A stretch of 42,622 nucleotides of DNA from an uncultured Lachnospiraceae bacterium (GTDB lineage Bacteria; Bacillota; Clostridia; Lachnospirales; Lachnospiraceae), in the NCBI GenBank assembly GCA_910577175.1, contig CAJTLU010000021.1:1-42622 (forward strand). Reading direction: 5' to 3'. A program made the position numbers and the translations under genes. The number at the start of each line of letters is the position of its first letter. The stretch's first letter is position 1. The notes under the pieces were generated by a model. It was given only the letters and a program-made list of their open reading frames with translations, searched no databases and was not told the origin of the DNA. Positions 15,377 through 23,581 of this stretch are shown one piece after another.

Positions 15377-17120
15377 GTGCGGCACCTCCTTCCATATACG
15401 CGCCGGACCTCATCTGGGAATCGTAAATATCCCGGTACGTCGGGCTGCTCTCCAACAGCTCCTCATGTGTTCCGCAATGCAGAATCGTACCTTCCTCGAG
15501 TACCGCAATCCGGTCCGCCTGCCTGACGCTGGCAATCCGCTGTGCAATCATAATAATCGTCGTACCGGAAAGCTTTTCCTTTAACGCGCGCTGCAGCTTC
15601 CCCTCGGTTACGAGGTCAAGTGCAGAGGTCGAGTCGTCTAAAATCAGCAGTTCCGGCTTCCGCAACATTGCCCGCGCAATCGAAATCCGCTGCTTCTGCC
15701 CACCGGAAAGAGAAGCGCCTTTCTCGGCAATAAAAGTGTCATAACGCTCGGAAAAGCCTTCAATAAAGCCTGCCGCCTGTGCCGTCTGTGCCGCCTCTGT
15801 TACCTCATCATCGTCCGCCTCCGGATTCCCCCAGCGGATATTGTTGGCTACCGTGTCAGAAAACAGCTCGCTCTTCTGCATGACATAGCCGATATTTTTC
15901 CGCAGTGCCGCAAGGTCATACTCCCTTACATCCACTCCGTCTATGTATACCGTTCCCTCCGTCACGTCGTAAAAACGCGGCAAAAGATTGACGAGGGAGG
16001 TCTTCCCGCAGCCTGTCGCGCCGATAATCGCAAGCATTTCTCCCTTTCTTATCTTTAAATTGATGTCCTTTAAGACCGGCTCGCCCTGCGTGCCAGGATA
16101 GCGGAAGGAAACACCGCAAAACTCCGCTGCCAGGTCTCCCCTGCCTTCGGTCTCCTTGCCGCCCGTAATCACCGGCTCCGCCTCCATAATCTCGGAAATA
16201 CGCGATGCCGACGCCATCGCACGTGAAACAGACTGGAATACCATTGATACCATCATAATCGAAAATAAAATCTGGGTCACATAGGTAATTGCCGCCATAA
16301 CAGAACCCGTCGACATCCCGGCGTTCTCAATCGAAACCTGGAAGCCGCCGATATAAATAATCGCAATAACCGCAAAATTCATCACAAGCGTCATCACCGG
16401 CCCGAACAGTGCCATCAGCCTCAGGACACGGAAATTCGTCTGGCGCAGCTCCCGGTTCACCCCGCCAAAGCGCCGGATTTCATACTCCTCCTGCCCGTAC
16501 GCCTTCACTACCCTTGCCCCGGCTACATTTTCCTGCACTACCGAGTTTACCTTATCCAGCTTCTTCTGTAAGACTGCATACAACGGGGTGGCACGCATCA
16601 GAATCACCACGACCATAAGAAGCAGCACCGGCATGGCGCATAGCAGCACCGCACCGAAGCTTAAGTCTAACGTCAGCATCATCGCCGCGCCGCCAATCAG
16701 GAACATAGGCGCCCGCACACACATCCGGAGCAGCATCTCCACAAACTCTACTACCATAGCAATATCATTCGTCATACGGGTCACTAACGAGCCTGTCGTA
16801 AAATCGTCGGTCTGCTCAATCGAAAGCGACATGACCCTCCGGTAAATATGGATACGCAAATCCCGACCGAAGCCCTGTGCCGCCGTCGCTGCCGAATAGG
16901 CGCAGAACACACCAAAAAAACCTCCTGCCAGCACAATTGCCAGCATGATAACTCCTGTCCGCACCACATAGCCCATATCACCGTTCTGAAGGCCTTTGTC
17001 CACAATCCCTGACATCAGCTTCGGCTGAAGCAGGTCCGCAAAGACTTCGCCCATCATCATAAGCGGTGAAATCAACGCAAAAAACCAGTACGGTTTCAAA
17101 AAACGAAACAGCTTCTTCAT
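15369..17120 (-). CDS. ABC exporter subunit with degenerate ATPase site
   Basis: 583 residues: six-TM ABC_membrane domain (about 15-300), then the ATPase domain with Walker A GATGCGKTSLVN, canonical signature SLSGGQKQRISIARA, Walker B LLILDDSTSALD (Asp replaces the catalytic Glu) and MIAQRIA (Gln replaces the H-loop His). These two changes are the usual mark of the degenerate-site partner in heterodimeric exporters. It therefore pairs with the subunit encoded directly after it. I start at ATG 17120 behind AGGAGA; the longer frame to 17450 reads back through thiD on another frame and is an artefact. Substrate unknown. Confidence 0.93.
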   Translation of the reverse strand: MKKLFRFLKPYWFFALISPLMMMGEVFADLLQPKLMSGIVDKGLQNGDMGYVVRTGVIMLAIVLAGGFFGVFCAYSAATAAQGFGRDLRIHIYRRVMSLSIEQTDDFTTGSLVTRMTNDIAMVVEFVEMLLRMCVRAPMFLIGGAAMMLTLDLSFGAVLLCAMPVLLLMVVVILMRATPLYAVLQKKLDKVNSVVQENVAGARVVKAYGQEEYEIRRFGGVNRELRQTNFRVLRLMALFGPVMTLVMNFAVIAIIYIGGFQVSIENAGMSTGSVMAAITYVTQILFSIMMVSMVFQSVSRAMASASRISEIMEAEPVITGGKETEGRGDLAAEFCGVSFRYPGTQGEPVLKDINLKIRKGEMLAIIGATGCGKTSLVNLLPRFYDVTEGTVYIDGVDVREYDLAALRKNIGYVMQKSELFSDTVANNIRWGNPEADDDEVTEAAQTAQAAGFIEGFSERYDTFIAEKGASLSGGQKQRISIARAMLRKPELLILDDSTSALDLVTEGKLQRALKEKLSGTTIIMIAQRIASVRQADRIAVLEEGTILHCGTHEELLESSPTYRDIYDSQMRSGAYMEGGAAHE

Positions 17121-17172
17121 CTTTTCTATCTCCTGTTCTTTCTGCCTTACCTTTTCTATGCCTACATATGAT

Positions 17173-17201
17173 ATTTTAAGGTATTCTGGCAGAATGAGCA
17201 A
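17173..17201 (-). promoter_or_regulatory. Putative ABC exporter promoter
   Basis: On the minus strand TTGCTC (17201-17196), 17 bases and TAAAAT (17178-17173), in the 125-base gap after thiD. It would allow the exporter to be expressed separately from the thiamine operon. An inverted repeat ATTCTGCCAGAAT lies inside the spacer and could be an operator. Confidence 0.5.
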
Positions 17202-17245
17202 GAAATACATAAATTTTTCACAAAAGGTAAATTGGGTACACGCCT

Positions 17246-18025
17246 CTAAAGCCGGTAACCATGATGCAACGGACCGTTCCCCTTTCCCAGCTCCAGCATT
17301 GCCGCGAGAGCCCCGGACAGATATTCCTTCGCATTCGCCACTGCCTCCGGCAGCTCCTGCCCTTTCGCGAGATTGGACGTAATGGCACTCGAAAGCGTAC
17401 AGCCTGTTCCGTGGGTATTCGGATTCCCGATTCTTTTTCCATAAAACCAATGCGCTTCCCCGTTATGGTATAGCAAATCGTCAGCGCCGCCCTCCCGGTG
17501 GCCTCCCTTGCAAAGCACCGCACAGCCATACCATCTGCCGATTTCTTCAGATGCCTTCTCCATATCCTCCGGCGTACGGACCTCTCGTCCTGCCAGTACC
17601 TCTGCCTCCGGAAGATTGGGCGTAATAAGTGCCGCCAACGGAAACAGCCGTTCCTTTAAGCACGTGAGAGCCGTATCTGCTAACAGTACCGTACCGCTTG
17701 TTGACACCATGACCGGGTCTACTACAATCCGCTTTGCCTTATACTGCACAAGCTTGTCTGCAATCACCCCGATAAGTTCCTCTCCGCCTGTCATACCAAT
17801 CTTTACCGCATCCGGGACAATATCCGTAAACACACTGTCCAGTTGCAGCGCCAGAAAATCCGGCGGTACCGGAAGCACGCCCTGCACTCCTGTTGTATTC
17901 TGTGCTGTAAGTGCCGTGATTACGCTCATCCCGTATACACCGTTTGCTAACATAGTTTTCAAATCCGCCTGAATCCCCGCACCGCCGGAGGAATCGGAGC
18001 CTGCAATCGTAAGAACCGTTTTCAT
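17246..18025 (-). CDS. thiD: Hydroxymethylpyrimidine/phosphomethylpyrimidine kinase
   Basis: 259 residues, ribokinase-like fold. Motifs: VLTIAGSDSSGGAGIQADLK at the N-terminus (substrate binding), VVDPVMVSTSG, LITPNLPEAEVL, VLCKGGH and the C-terminal anion hole NTHGTGCTLSSAI with the catalytic region. ThiD phosphorylates HMP to HMP-P and then HMP-PP, the pyrimidine donor for ThiE. It is the last gene of the operon; its ATG overlaps the thiE stop (ATGA), implying coupled translation. Length is normal for the family. Confidence 0.96.
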   Translation of the reverse strand: MKTVLTIAGSDSSGGAGIQADLKTMLANGVYGMSVITALTAQNTTGVQGVLPVPPDFLALQLDSVFTDIVPDAVKIGMTGGEELIGVIADKLVQYKAKRIVVDPVMVSTSGTVLLADTALTCLKERLFPLAALITPNLPEAEVLAGREVRTPEDMEKASEEIGRWYGCAVLCKGGHREGGADDLLYHNGEAHWFYGKRIGNPNTHGTGCTLSSAITSNLAKGQELPEAVANAKEYLSGALAAMLELGKGNGPLHHGYRL

Positions 18026-18663
18026 TCCGCCGCTCCTTTTAGCCTTTGATATGCCTCCCTTAATTCCTTTGCTGCCCGCTCCGGCTCCTCCGCTTTCATA
18101 ATCGCAGAAACGACGCAGATTCCAGCAATACCAGAGCCCTTTAAAGCTCCGAGATTATCTTTCGTAAGACCTCCGATGGCATTGACCGGTACGGTTGAGA
18201 CGGCACAGATTTTCTTTAACAGTTCTACCGGCATCGGCGCGGTCTTTACCTTTGTCGTCGTCGGATAAATAGCGCCGACACCCAGATAATCCGCTCCCTG
18301 CCCGCATGCCTCCTCTGCCTGCTCCACTGTCTTTGCAGTGGCTCCGATAATTGCGCCCTCCCCGAGCAGCTTCCTCGCCAGAAAAACCGGCATGTCCGAC
18401 TGTCCCAGATGCACCCCCTCCGCTTCTGACGCAAGCGCTACATCCACCCGGTCATCAATAATCAGCGGGATTTTATAATACGCCGTGATTTTATGTACCC
18501 CTTCCGCAAGGGCAAGATATTCCCTTGTACTACGCTCCTTTTCCCGCAGCTGCAAAAGCGTGACACCACCCCTGCAGGCTCTCTCCACCTTATCGAAAAA
18601 AACCGCTTCCTCCAGCCCTGTACTGTCTGTAATAAAGTAAAGAGTCGTATCAAACCTCTTCAT
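18022..18663 (-). CDS. thiE: Thiamine-phosphate synthase
   Basis: 213 residues, TIM barrel. Typical motifs: LYFITDSTG, GGVTLLQLREKE, PLIIDDRVDVALASEAEGVH, LGQSDMP, IIGATAKTVEQAE, ADYLGVGAIYPTTTK and VNAIGGLTKDN. ThiE joins HMP-PP and thiazole phosphate to give thiamine monophosphate. The start overlaps the end of thiM by 14 bases with GGAGGAAG upstream. Its length and motifs are complete. Confidence 0.96.
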   Translation of the reverse strand: MKRFDTTLYFITDSTGLEEAVFFDKVERACRGGVTLLQLREKERSTREYLALAEGVHKITAYYKIPLIIDDRVDVALASEAEGVHLGQSDMPVFLARKLLGEGAIIGATAKTVEQAEEACGQGADYLGVGAIYPTTTKVKTAPMPVELLKKICAVSTVPVNAIGGLTKDNLGALKGSGIAGICVVSAIMKAEEPERAAKELREAYQRLKGAAE

Positions 18664-19465
18664 ACACTTCCTCCGTTATATGCAGTCTTTTTTCAAGCTC
18701 CTTTGGCGGCAGCACTGACAAAGAATCCATCAGATTCGTATAAAAGCTTCCGTTCCCCCGTTCTGTCACGGACAGCTCTCCGCAGATTCCCATCACGGCA
18801 CACGCCGTAACCGCCGCCGCGATTCCCTGTTCCACTGTCAGGAAGCAGGCAGTCAGCGCACCGAGCATACAACCGGTCCCGGTAATCCTGGAAAGCTGCG
18901 GATGCCCGTTGTTTACCAGACAGCACCCTTTCCCGTCGCCGACAATATCCACTGCTCCGCTTGCCAGTACAATACACCGGTATCTTTTTGCAAGAGCCGT
19001 AACTTCCACTGCCATATCCTCTGTCCGTAATGTGCCGTCCGCATCCACTCCCGCACTCTTATAGGCTTCCTGACCGAGCGCATAAATCTCGGCATAATTC
19101 CCCTTAATGACTGTGGGTATGCCGTCACGGATAAGCTGCGTGGCATACGTCCTGCGGAGACCGGAGCAGGCAATGCCCACCAAATCCAAAACAACCGGAA
19201 TCTGCCGCCTGCTTGCAGCTTCCGCCGAGCATCGCATGGACGCCATACGGATGTCGGTAATATTCCCAAGATTCAGTAGCAGCGCCTGCGCCGTTTCCGT
19301 AATCTCCGCCGCCTCTTTTGGATGCTCTGCCATAACCGGCCTCCCACCGCTTGCAAGAATGACATCGGCACAGCTATGGATAGAAACCGGGTTCGTAATA
19401 CAGTGTACCAGAGGAGACATCGCCCGTACCGCCTCACGGATTTCATTCAACTGCTTTGCTTTCAT
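18650..19465 (-). CDS. thiM: Hydroxyethylthiazole kinase
   Basis: 271 residues. Motifs: PLVHCITNPVSIHSCADVIL, VMAEHPKEAAE, LLLNLGNIT, VVLDLVGIACSG, VIKGNYAEI and RITGTGCMLGALTACF near the C-terminus, which carries the GTGC nucleotide/anion region with the catalytic Cys. ThiM phosphorylates the salvaged thiazole alcohol. The start at ATG 19465 (behind AAAGGAAAAAGG) overlaps the end of thiW by 23 bases. Together with thiW it indicates thiazole salvage; no thiG, thiH, thiS or thiF gene is present in the operon. Confidence 0.95.
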   Translation of the reverse strand: MKAKQLNEIREAVRAMSPLVHCITNPVSIHSCADVILASGGRPVMAEHPKEAAEITETAQALLLNLGNITDIRMASMRCSAEAASRRQIPVVLDLVGIACSGLRRTYATQLIRDGIPTVIKGNYAEIYALGQEAYKSAGVDADGTLRTEDMAVEVTALAKRYRCIVLASGAVDIVGDGKGCCLVNNGHPQLSRITGTGCMLGALTACFLTVEQGIAAAVTACAVMGICGELSVTERGNGSFYTNLMDSLSVLPPKELEKRLHITEEVYEEV

Positions 19466-20033
19466 CCCTTTTTCCTTTCCGCAGATTTGCTGCAAAACAA
19501 GCATCTCTATCTACATACCACCGTGCCCCGAGCGCTTCCTGAAACTTGCGGAGCAGACCTGCCCTTGCAAGCTTTTTCAAAAATAAGAATGCAATGCTTC
19601 CGCCAATCAGGGTCCCACAGAAAAAGGACGGGATATAAAACAGCAAACCAAGACCTTCCTTACCCCACAAAAATGTCATCACCGGATACGAAATGACCGC
19701 ACCGACAATACCGGTTCCGATTACCTCCCCCAATACCGCAGCCAAAAGACTTCCTTTGGACATCCGGTAAAACACGCCGGACAAAAACGCCCCGAATACG
19801 GCTCCTGTCAGGGCAAGCGGCGGAATTGCCATAAGCGTCATACGGAGCAGTCCGATGATAACCGCGCACAACAGCGAATCCCAGGAACCTAACAATACAG
19901 CGCAGATAATATTGATAAAATGCGCCATCGGACACATTCCCTCCACGCGCAGAACCGGAGAAATCACCACGCCAAGCGCCACCAGAAATCCCAGCATCAC
20001 CATACGGAGCAGCGCCTTTGACTTTCCATTCAT
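19443..20033 (-). CDS. thiW: ThiW thiazole ECF transporter S component
   Basis: 196 residues, about five TM helices. The family signature lies near residues 24-45 (PVLRVEGMCPMAHFINIICA) and is followed by PPLALTGAVFGAFLSGVFY. ThiW is the predicted substrate-specific component of an ECF importer for hydroxyethylthiazole, based on its steady linkage to thiM and TPP riboswitches. No EcfA/EcfT genes are in the window; it would share the general module. The last 45 residues are a charged cytoplasmic tail that overlaps thiM. A good GGAGG precedes ATG 20033 by nine bases. Confidence 0.92.
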   Translation of the reverse strand: MNGKSKALLRMVMLGFLVALGVVISPVLRVEGMCPMAHFINIICAVLLGSWDSLLCAVIIGLLRMTLMAIPPLALTGAVFGAFLSGVFYRMSKGSLLAAVLGEVIGTGIVGAVISYPVMTFLWGKEGLGLLFYIPSFFCGTLIGGSIAFLFLKKLARAGLLRKFQEALGARWYVDRDACFAANLRKGKRDESKAVE

Positions 20034-20163
20034 CTTTTCATCCTCCTTTCCTTTTCACCTCTCCTTAAGCTTCCGCATCCTGTATCCCCTTTGCGTTCCA
20101 CAGGCTGTGCAATAGCTTATTTTGCGTGCACAACGCTCCACCGGGCTTCCCTAAGGAGACACC
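20034..20163 (-). ncRNA. Structured thiC-thiW intergenic RNA, unidentified
   Basis: The transcript between thiC and thiW can form a closing stem CTCCTTA/TAAGGAG (20158-20152 with 20067-20061). Inside it, TGCACAACGC (plus-strand 20127-20136) pairs with GTGCA (20107-20111) and GCGTT (20093-20097), leaving a 9-base bulge. Part of that bulge (20100-20104) is complementary to 20079-20083, giving a possible pseudoknot. The 3' strand of the closing stem contains AAGGAG just before the thiW ribosome binding site. I find none of the TPP aptamer blocks here. Structure is read by eye; function is unknown. Confidence 0.4.
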
Positions 20164-21477
20164 TTACTTTTCCGTACAAAATTCCACCTTTTTTCCTTCC
20201 AGAATCAGGTTCGTCGTTCTCACAGCGCACATTTTCCCACACATCGAGCAGGTATGTCTGTCCGCTGGCGGCATACTTTCAAAGTAAGCGCGCGCCTTCT
20301 CCGGGTCCGCCGCTGCCGCAAACATTCCCTCCCAGTCTACCCTGTGGCGTGCGTCGGACATCCTATTGTCAAGCTCCCTCGCATGCGGTATTCCCTTCGC
20401 AATATCCGCGGCATGCGCGGCAATCCTGGAAGCAATGATTCCCTCTTTCACGTCACTCGCATCCGGCAGGCGCAGATGCTCCGCCGGCGTTACATAGCAT
20501 AGAAAATCCGCTCCGTTTGCCGCTGCAATGGCACCGCCGATGGCTGCGGTAATATGGTCGTAGCCCGGAAAGCAATCGGTTACCAGCGGACCCAGTACAT
20601 AGAACGGCGCTTCATGGCAAATACGCTTTTCTAACTGCATGTTTGCTGCAATTTCATTCATTGCCATATGTCCCGGTCCTTCGACCATCACCTGGACGTC
20701 CCGCTCCCATGCCCGCTTCGTCAGGGCGCCAAGCTCAATCAGCTCGGAAATCTGCCCGGCGTCGGTGCTATCGTCGATACAGCCCGGACGCAGCGCATCC
20801 CCGAGACTTATCGTCACATCATACTCCCTTAAAATCTCCAGAACCTCCTCATAATGTTCATAAAACGGATTCTCATTTCCGGTCATCTCCATCCACGCAA
20901 ACAGCAGGGAGCCGCCCCGGGAAACAATATTCATTCTGCGCTTATCACGTTTAAACGACTCCACGGTACGGCGGTTAATCCCTGCATGAATCGTCATAAA
21001 GTCCACGCCCTCTTCTGCATGGGCACGCACTACCTTCAAAAAATCCTCTGCCGTAATTTCCAGCAAATCCTTTTCCAGATAACCGATTGCATCATACATT
21101 GGCACTGTTCCAATCATAGCCGGGGAAAGCGCAATCAGTTTCTTACGGAATGTATTTGTCTTCCCGTAATTGGACAAATCCATAATCGCCTCCGCGCCGA
21201 ACTTTAACGCCATGTTTACTTTTTCCATCTCGCTGTCATAATTGTTACAGTCCCCCGATACGCCAAGGTTTACATTGATTTTCGTGCGGAGTCCCTTTCC
21301 GATTCCCTCTGCAGAAAGCGCGGTGTGCCTGACATTTGCCGGAATTGCAATCTGCCCCAGGGCAGTCAGCTCGCGCACCCTTTCCGGCGCTATGTACTCC
21401 TTGCTTGCTACCAGCTCCATTTCCGGAGTCAGAATCCCTGCCTTTGCCGCCTCCATTTGTGTTTTGTAACTACGCAT
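20164..21477 (-). CDS. thiC: Phosphomethylpyrimidine synthase
   Basis: 437 residues, the short clostridial form of ThiC. Motifs: RTKINVNLGVSGD, DLSNYGKTNTFRKKLI, GVDFMTIHAGINRRTVE, SRGGSLLFAWM, SLGDALRPGCIDDSTDAGQI, VMVEGPGHMAMNEI, CFPGYDHITAAIGGAIAA and the C-terminal Fe-S motif CSMCGKMC (CX2CX3C). It is a radical-SAM enzyme converting aminoimidazole ribotide to HMP-P. The start at ATG 21477 follows AAAGGAGAACAGC; the frame extends upstream to 21630 only through the leader. It is the first gene behind the TPP riboswitch. Confidence 0.97.
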   Translation of the reverse strand: MRSYKTQMEAAKAGILTPEMELVASKEYIAPERVRELTALGQIAIPANVRHTALSAEGIGKGLRTKINVNLGVSGDCNNYDSEMEKVNMALKFGAEAIMDLSNYGKTNTFRKKLIALSPAMIGTVPMYDAIGYLEKDLLEITAEDFLKVVRAHAEEGVDFMTIHAGINRRTVESFKRDKRRMNIVSRGGSLLFAWMEMTGNENPFYEHYEEVLEILREYDVTISLGDALRPGCIDDSTDAGQISELIELGALTKRAWERDVQVMVEGPGHMAMNEIAANMQLEKRICHEAPFYVLGPLVTDCFPGYDHITAAIGGAIAAANGADFLCYVTPAEHLRLPDASDVKEGIIASRIAAHAADIAKGIPHARELDNRMSDARHRVDWEGMFAAAADPEKARAYFESMPPADRHTCSMCGKMCAVRTTNLILEGKKVEFCTEK

Positions 21478-21632
21478 GCTGTTCTCCTTTTCTTTTACAT
21501 TATTTTTTCCACGCAAGCCTTGTGATTTTTTCCTTAAAATCCCCTGAACTATGTGCGTTTTACGCAGAGCGTTTGCATCATAGAAATACTCCTCTCTTTC
21601 ACATGCTGTACAGCACACTGTTTCCTGCAAAC

Positions 21633-21660
21633 AAAAAAGAGAGCCCCTGGTGGGACTCTC
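21633..21660 (-). terminator. Intrinsic terminator of the TPP riboswitch
   Basis: On the minus strand GAGAGTCCC (21660-21652) pairs with GGGGCTCTC (21647-21639) over nine pairs around ACCA, followed by TTTTTTG. It lies just after the TPP aptamer and 155 bases before thiC, as expected for a transcription-terminating expression platform. Confidence 0.88.
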
Positions 21661-21675
21661 CGTATAAAAACCAAA

Positions 21676-21770
21676 CTATGTCTTCCTACGGCGGCATTAT
21701 CCGCATCAGGTTAAAGGGTCGAAGTTCGATTACTTCCTCTCAGCCTGCTTCCACAAGCTCCCCTGTATTT
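21676..21770 (-). ncRNA. TPP riboswitch (THI element)
   Basis: On the minus strand: ACAGGGGAGC, then GGCTGAGAGGAAG, a hairpin with TCGAACTTCGA, ACCCTTTAACCTGATGCGG, ATAATGCCGCCGTAGGAAGA. These are the pyrimidine-sensing CTGAGA and pyrophosphate-sensing CCTGAT...GGATAATGCC blocks of the TPP aptamer. TPP should stop transcription of the whole thi operon. Confidence 0.96.
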
Positions 21771-21809
21771 TTCTCTTTGCTTTTCTATTCAGCTTCAACA
21801 ACAAAAGGA

Positions 21810-21838
21810 ATTATAGCAAATGGAACTTCTGTTGTCAA
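21810..21838 (-). promoter_or_regulatory. Promoter of the thi operon
   Basis: On the minus strand perfect TTGACA (21838-21833) and perfect TATAAT (21815-21810) with a 17-base spacer, about 40 bases upstream of the TPP aptamer. Confidence 0.88.
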
Positions 21839-21876
21839 GCACTGCTTTTTTCTTGAGTTTCCGCATTTAAAAGCTT

Positions 21877-22218
21877 CTAAAAGTTGCTTCCGTTCCAGCC
21901 CCAGTCGTTTACCCCGTGATAGGTAACATAGACCGACTTTCCCGGTATCCCGAGCTGTTCCTCATAAAGCTTGCAAATCCGCTCCGTCATGCTTTCGTAA
22001 GCGGCTCTGGATGCCGAGCCGAAGAGGCTGACCGAAACATAGGCGCCCTTTTCCAGCTTCTTTCCGCCCATATACAGGTCATAATTGTCCTCAAAGCCTA
22101 CCATCAGAAAGCTCTCCGGCTTTCCGAACAAAGACATTGCCTTTCCGAACTCTTCCTTGAGTACCTCTCTTTTCTCCTGCGGTACCGGTACTGTAATTTT
22201 AGAATCAATAAACGGCAT
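21877..22218 (-). CDS. MIF/phenylpyruvate tautomerase-family protein
   Basis: 113 residues. It begins Met-Pro (MPFIDSKITVPVPQ), so the catalytic Pro-1 of the tautomerase superfamily is present after Met removal. Further MIF-like motifs are the central ESFLMVGFED and YVSVSLFGSASR, and the C-terminal DWGWNGSNF, which parallels the VGWNNSTF end of mammalian MIF. Likely activity: keto-enol tautomerisation; the physiological substrate is unknown. ATG 22218 has AAAGGAGG upstream. The thi promoter lies 39 bases after its stop, on the same strand. Confidence 0.88.
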   Translation of the reverse strand: MPFIDSKITVPVPQEKREVLKEEFGKAMSLFGKPESFLMVGFEDNYDLYMGGKKLEKGAYVSVSLFGSASRAAYESMTERICKLYEEQLGIPGKSVYVTYHGVNDWGWNGSNF

Positions 22219-22283
22219 AAAAAACCTCCTTTCGTTTGTCTTATTATAGCAGACCTTCCAGTTTATGGCAACGCCTGTCTGTT

Positions 22284-22862
22284 TCAAATTTGTTTTAAAT
22301 AATCAAATTCCAGACCAATCATTTCGTTTATAGGTACTACCTTACGCATCCTGCTTTCAAGGCTTTCCGCCCCTGCCCATAGAAAAGGATAGAACGCCAC
22401 GCCCTCATCATAACCCAGCTTTGCAACCTCCTGCTGCCAGCCTTTCCAACGATAATCCAAATAGAAAGTATCTGTATCGCCATGCAGGCACCAATATAAA
22501 AACTGAGGATAGCGTATCTCCATATCTTCTAATTCCAAACAGTCAGGAGCAAAATATCCGATATTCCCATTCTCTAAATATACATACAAGCCGCCTAAAA
22601 TATCTTCGCCGACTACGAACTCTTCAAACGGGCACAGCTCGTTCCTTGCAATAACATTTACCTCTCCGGAGCCATATAATCTTATCCAGTCCTCTATTAT
22701 GATACCACCCGTATTTTCGATAACAGTTCCGCACACAGACTCAGGGTTTAACGAAAGCCTTTTTCGCGCTTCTTCCTTTATCGTCTCCTTAACAGGCAGG
22801 ACCTGAACCTTCTTTGTAGAACGATTGATATCGTCCATTATTCTTTGAAAGCTATCCTCCAT
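22284..22862 (-). CDS. DUF2625-family protein
   Basis: 192 residues, soluble and acidic. Family features: a central FVVGEDILGGLYVYLENGN, then GYFAPDCLELEDMEIRYPQF, LYWCLHGDTDTFYLDYRWKG and FYPFLWAGAESLE. The function of DUF2625 is not established; some relatives are grouped with SUKH-like immunity proteins, but no toxin gene is nearby here. I use ATG 22862, preceded by AAGGAGAATGGGA; an ATG two codons earlier sits too close to the site. It precedes the MIF-like gene by 65 bases on the same strand. Confidence 0.75.
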   Translation of the reverse strand: MEDSFQRIMDDINRSTKKVQVLPVKETIKEEARKRLSLNPESVCGTVIENTGGIIIEDWIRLYGSGEVNVIARNELCPFEEFVVGEDILGGLYVYLENGNIGYFAPDCLELEDMEIRYPQFLYWCLHGDTDTFYLDYRWKGWQQEVAKLGYDEGVAFYPFLWAGAESLESRMRKVVPINEMIGLEFDYLKQI

Positions 22863-22924
22863 TCCCATTCTCCTTTTGTTACACAAGCAGGAATTTGTAA
22901 CTCTCTTGTTTCACGCGTCCCGCC

Positions 22925-23581
22925 CTATTCAATTTCCCATACAAAGGCAGCTGTATCCTGCACGTCAATCATATCCGGTTCAATGTCCACACTGCGCATT
23001 AAGCTCTTAGCAGATGCTCGGTTCTCAGCTAGCGCATATCTGGCAGGCGAATACAGCTCCACCTCGCTCCAGTTATAATTGATTGTTACCAGCTTCCCGA
23101 GCCCTACTCCCGAGGCCTCGCAAAGCAGTTCTGCCTTTTTCCTTGCATTTTCCGCTGCAGCCCGGAGCACCTCCTCCTTTACCGCATCGGTATCCTTTAC
23201 CGTAAAGGCAACATTCAGCTCCGGTCTGGCAGGACATTCTGCCGCTGCCGCCAACGTCTGTGCCAGTCTGGCAGAATCAAAATCAAACTCCGCCTTCAGA
23301 TGATGCTCGCAGACAAACCCGCTAAACTCGCGCGCATAGGTACCGTCCGGTCTCTGGACATTGTTGTAATCGGTACGGACATTGAAATTCGTAGTTTTCA
23401 CGGACTCCTTTTCAAACCCTGCGGTTTGAAGGCTCTCCTGGAGCTGTCCAATCTGGAGCGCCGCCCCGTCCATCGCTTTGTCGTACTCCATTGCACGTGA
23501 CTGAAGATGCATGGTAAGCACAACATAATCCGGTCTTGCAGAGACCTTTCCTGTTCCTTTTACTGTTATTGTTCTCTCCAT
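22925..23581 (-). CDS. SIMPL-domain (DUF541) protein
   Basis: 218 residues. SIMPL hallmarks are RTITVKGTGKVSARPDYVVL at the N-terminus, then SVKTTNFNVRTDYN, a central helical segment, and VKEEVLRAAAENARKKAELL before the C-terminal strands. No signal peptide is visible, so unlike many SIMPL proteins it should be cytoplasmic. The family (BP26-like, oligomeric) has no settled function. GAGGAGG-type site precedes ATG 23581. Its promoter lies in a 70-base element duplicated at 26591-26660. Confidence 0.88.
   Translation of the reverse strand: MERTITVKGTGKVSARPDYVVLTMHLQSRAMEYDKAMDGAALQIGQLQESLQTAGFEKESVKTTNFNVRTDYNNVQRPDGTYAREFSGFVCEHHLKAEFDFDSARLAQTLAAAAECPARPELNVAFTVKDTDAVKEEVLRAAAENARKKAELLCEASGVGLGKLVTINYNWSEVELYSPARYALAENRASAKSLMRSVDIEPDMIDVQDTAAFVWEIE

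Noticed and set aside
17121..17450. 110-residue extension of the first ABC subunit
   Set aside because: It overlaps thiD in another frame, passes the promoter and is low complexity.
20034..20163. Second TPP or a cobalamin/c-di-GMP riboswitch before thiW
   Set aside because: I looked for CTGAGA, GGATAATGCC, GCCACTG and the full GEMM core; only a short ACGCAAAG match was found, which is not enough.
21478..21630. N-terminal extension of ThiC or a leader peptide
   Set aside because: It begins at TTG in the riboswitch terminator's T tract with no ribosome binding site.
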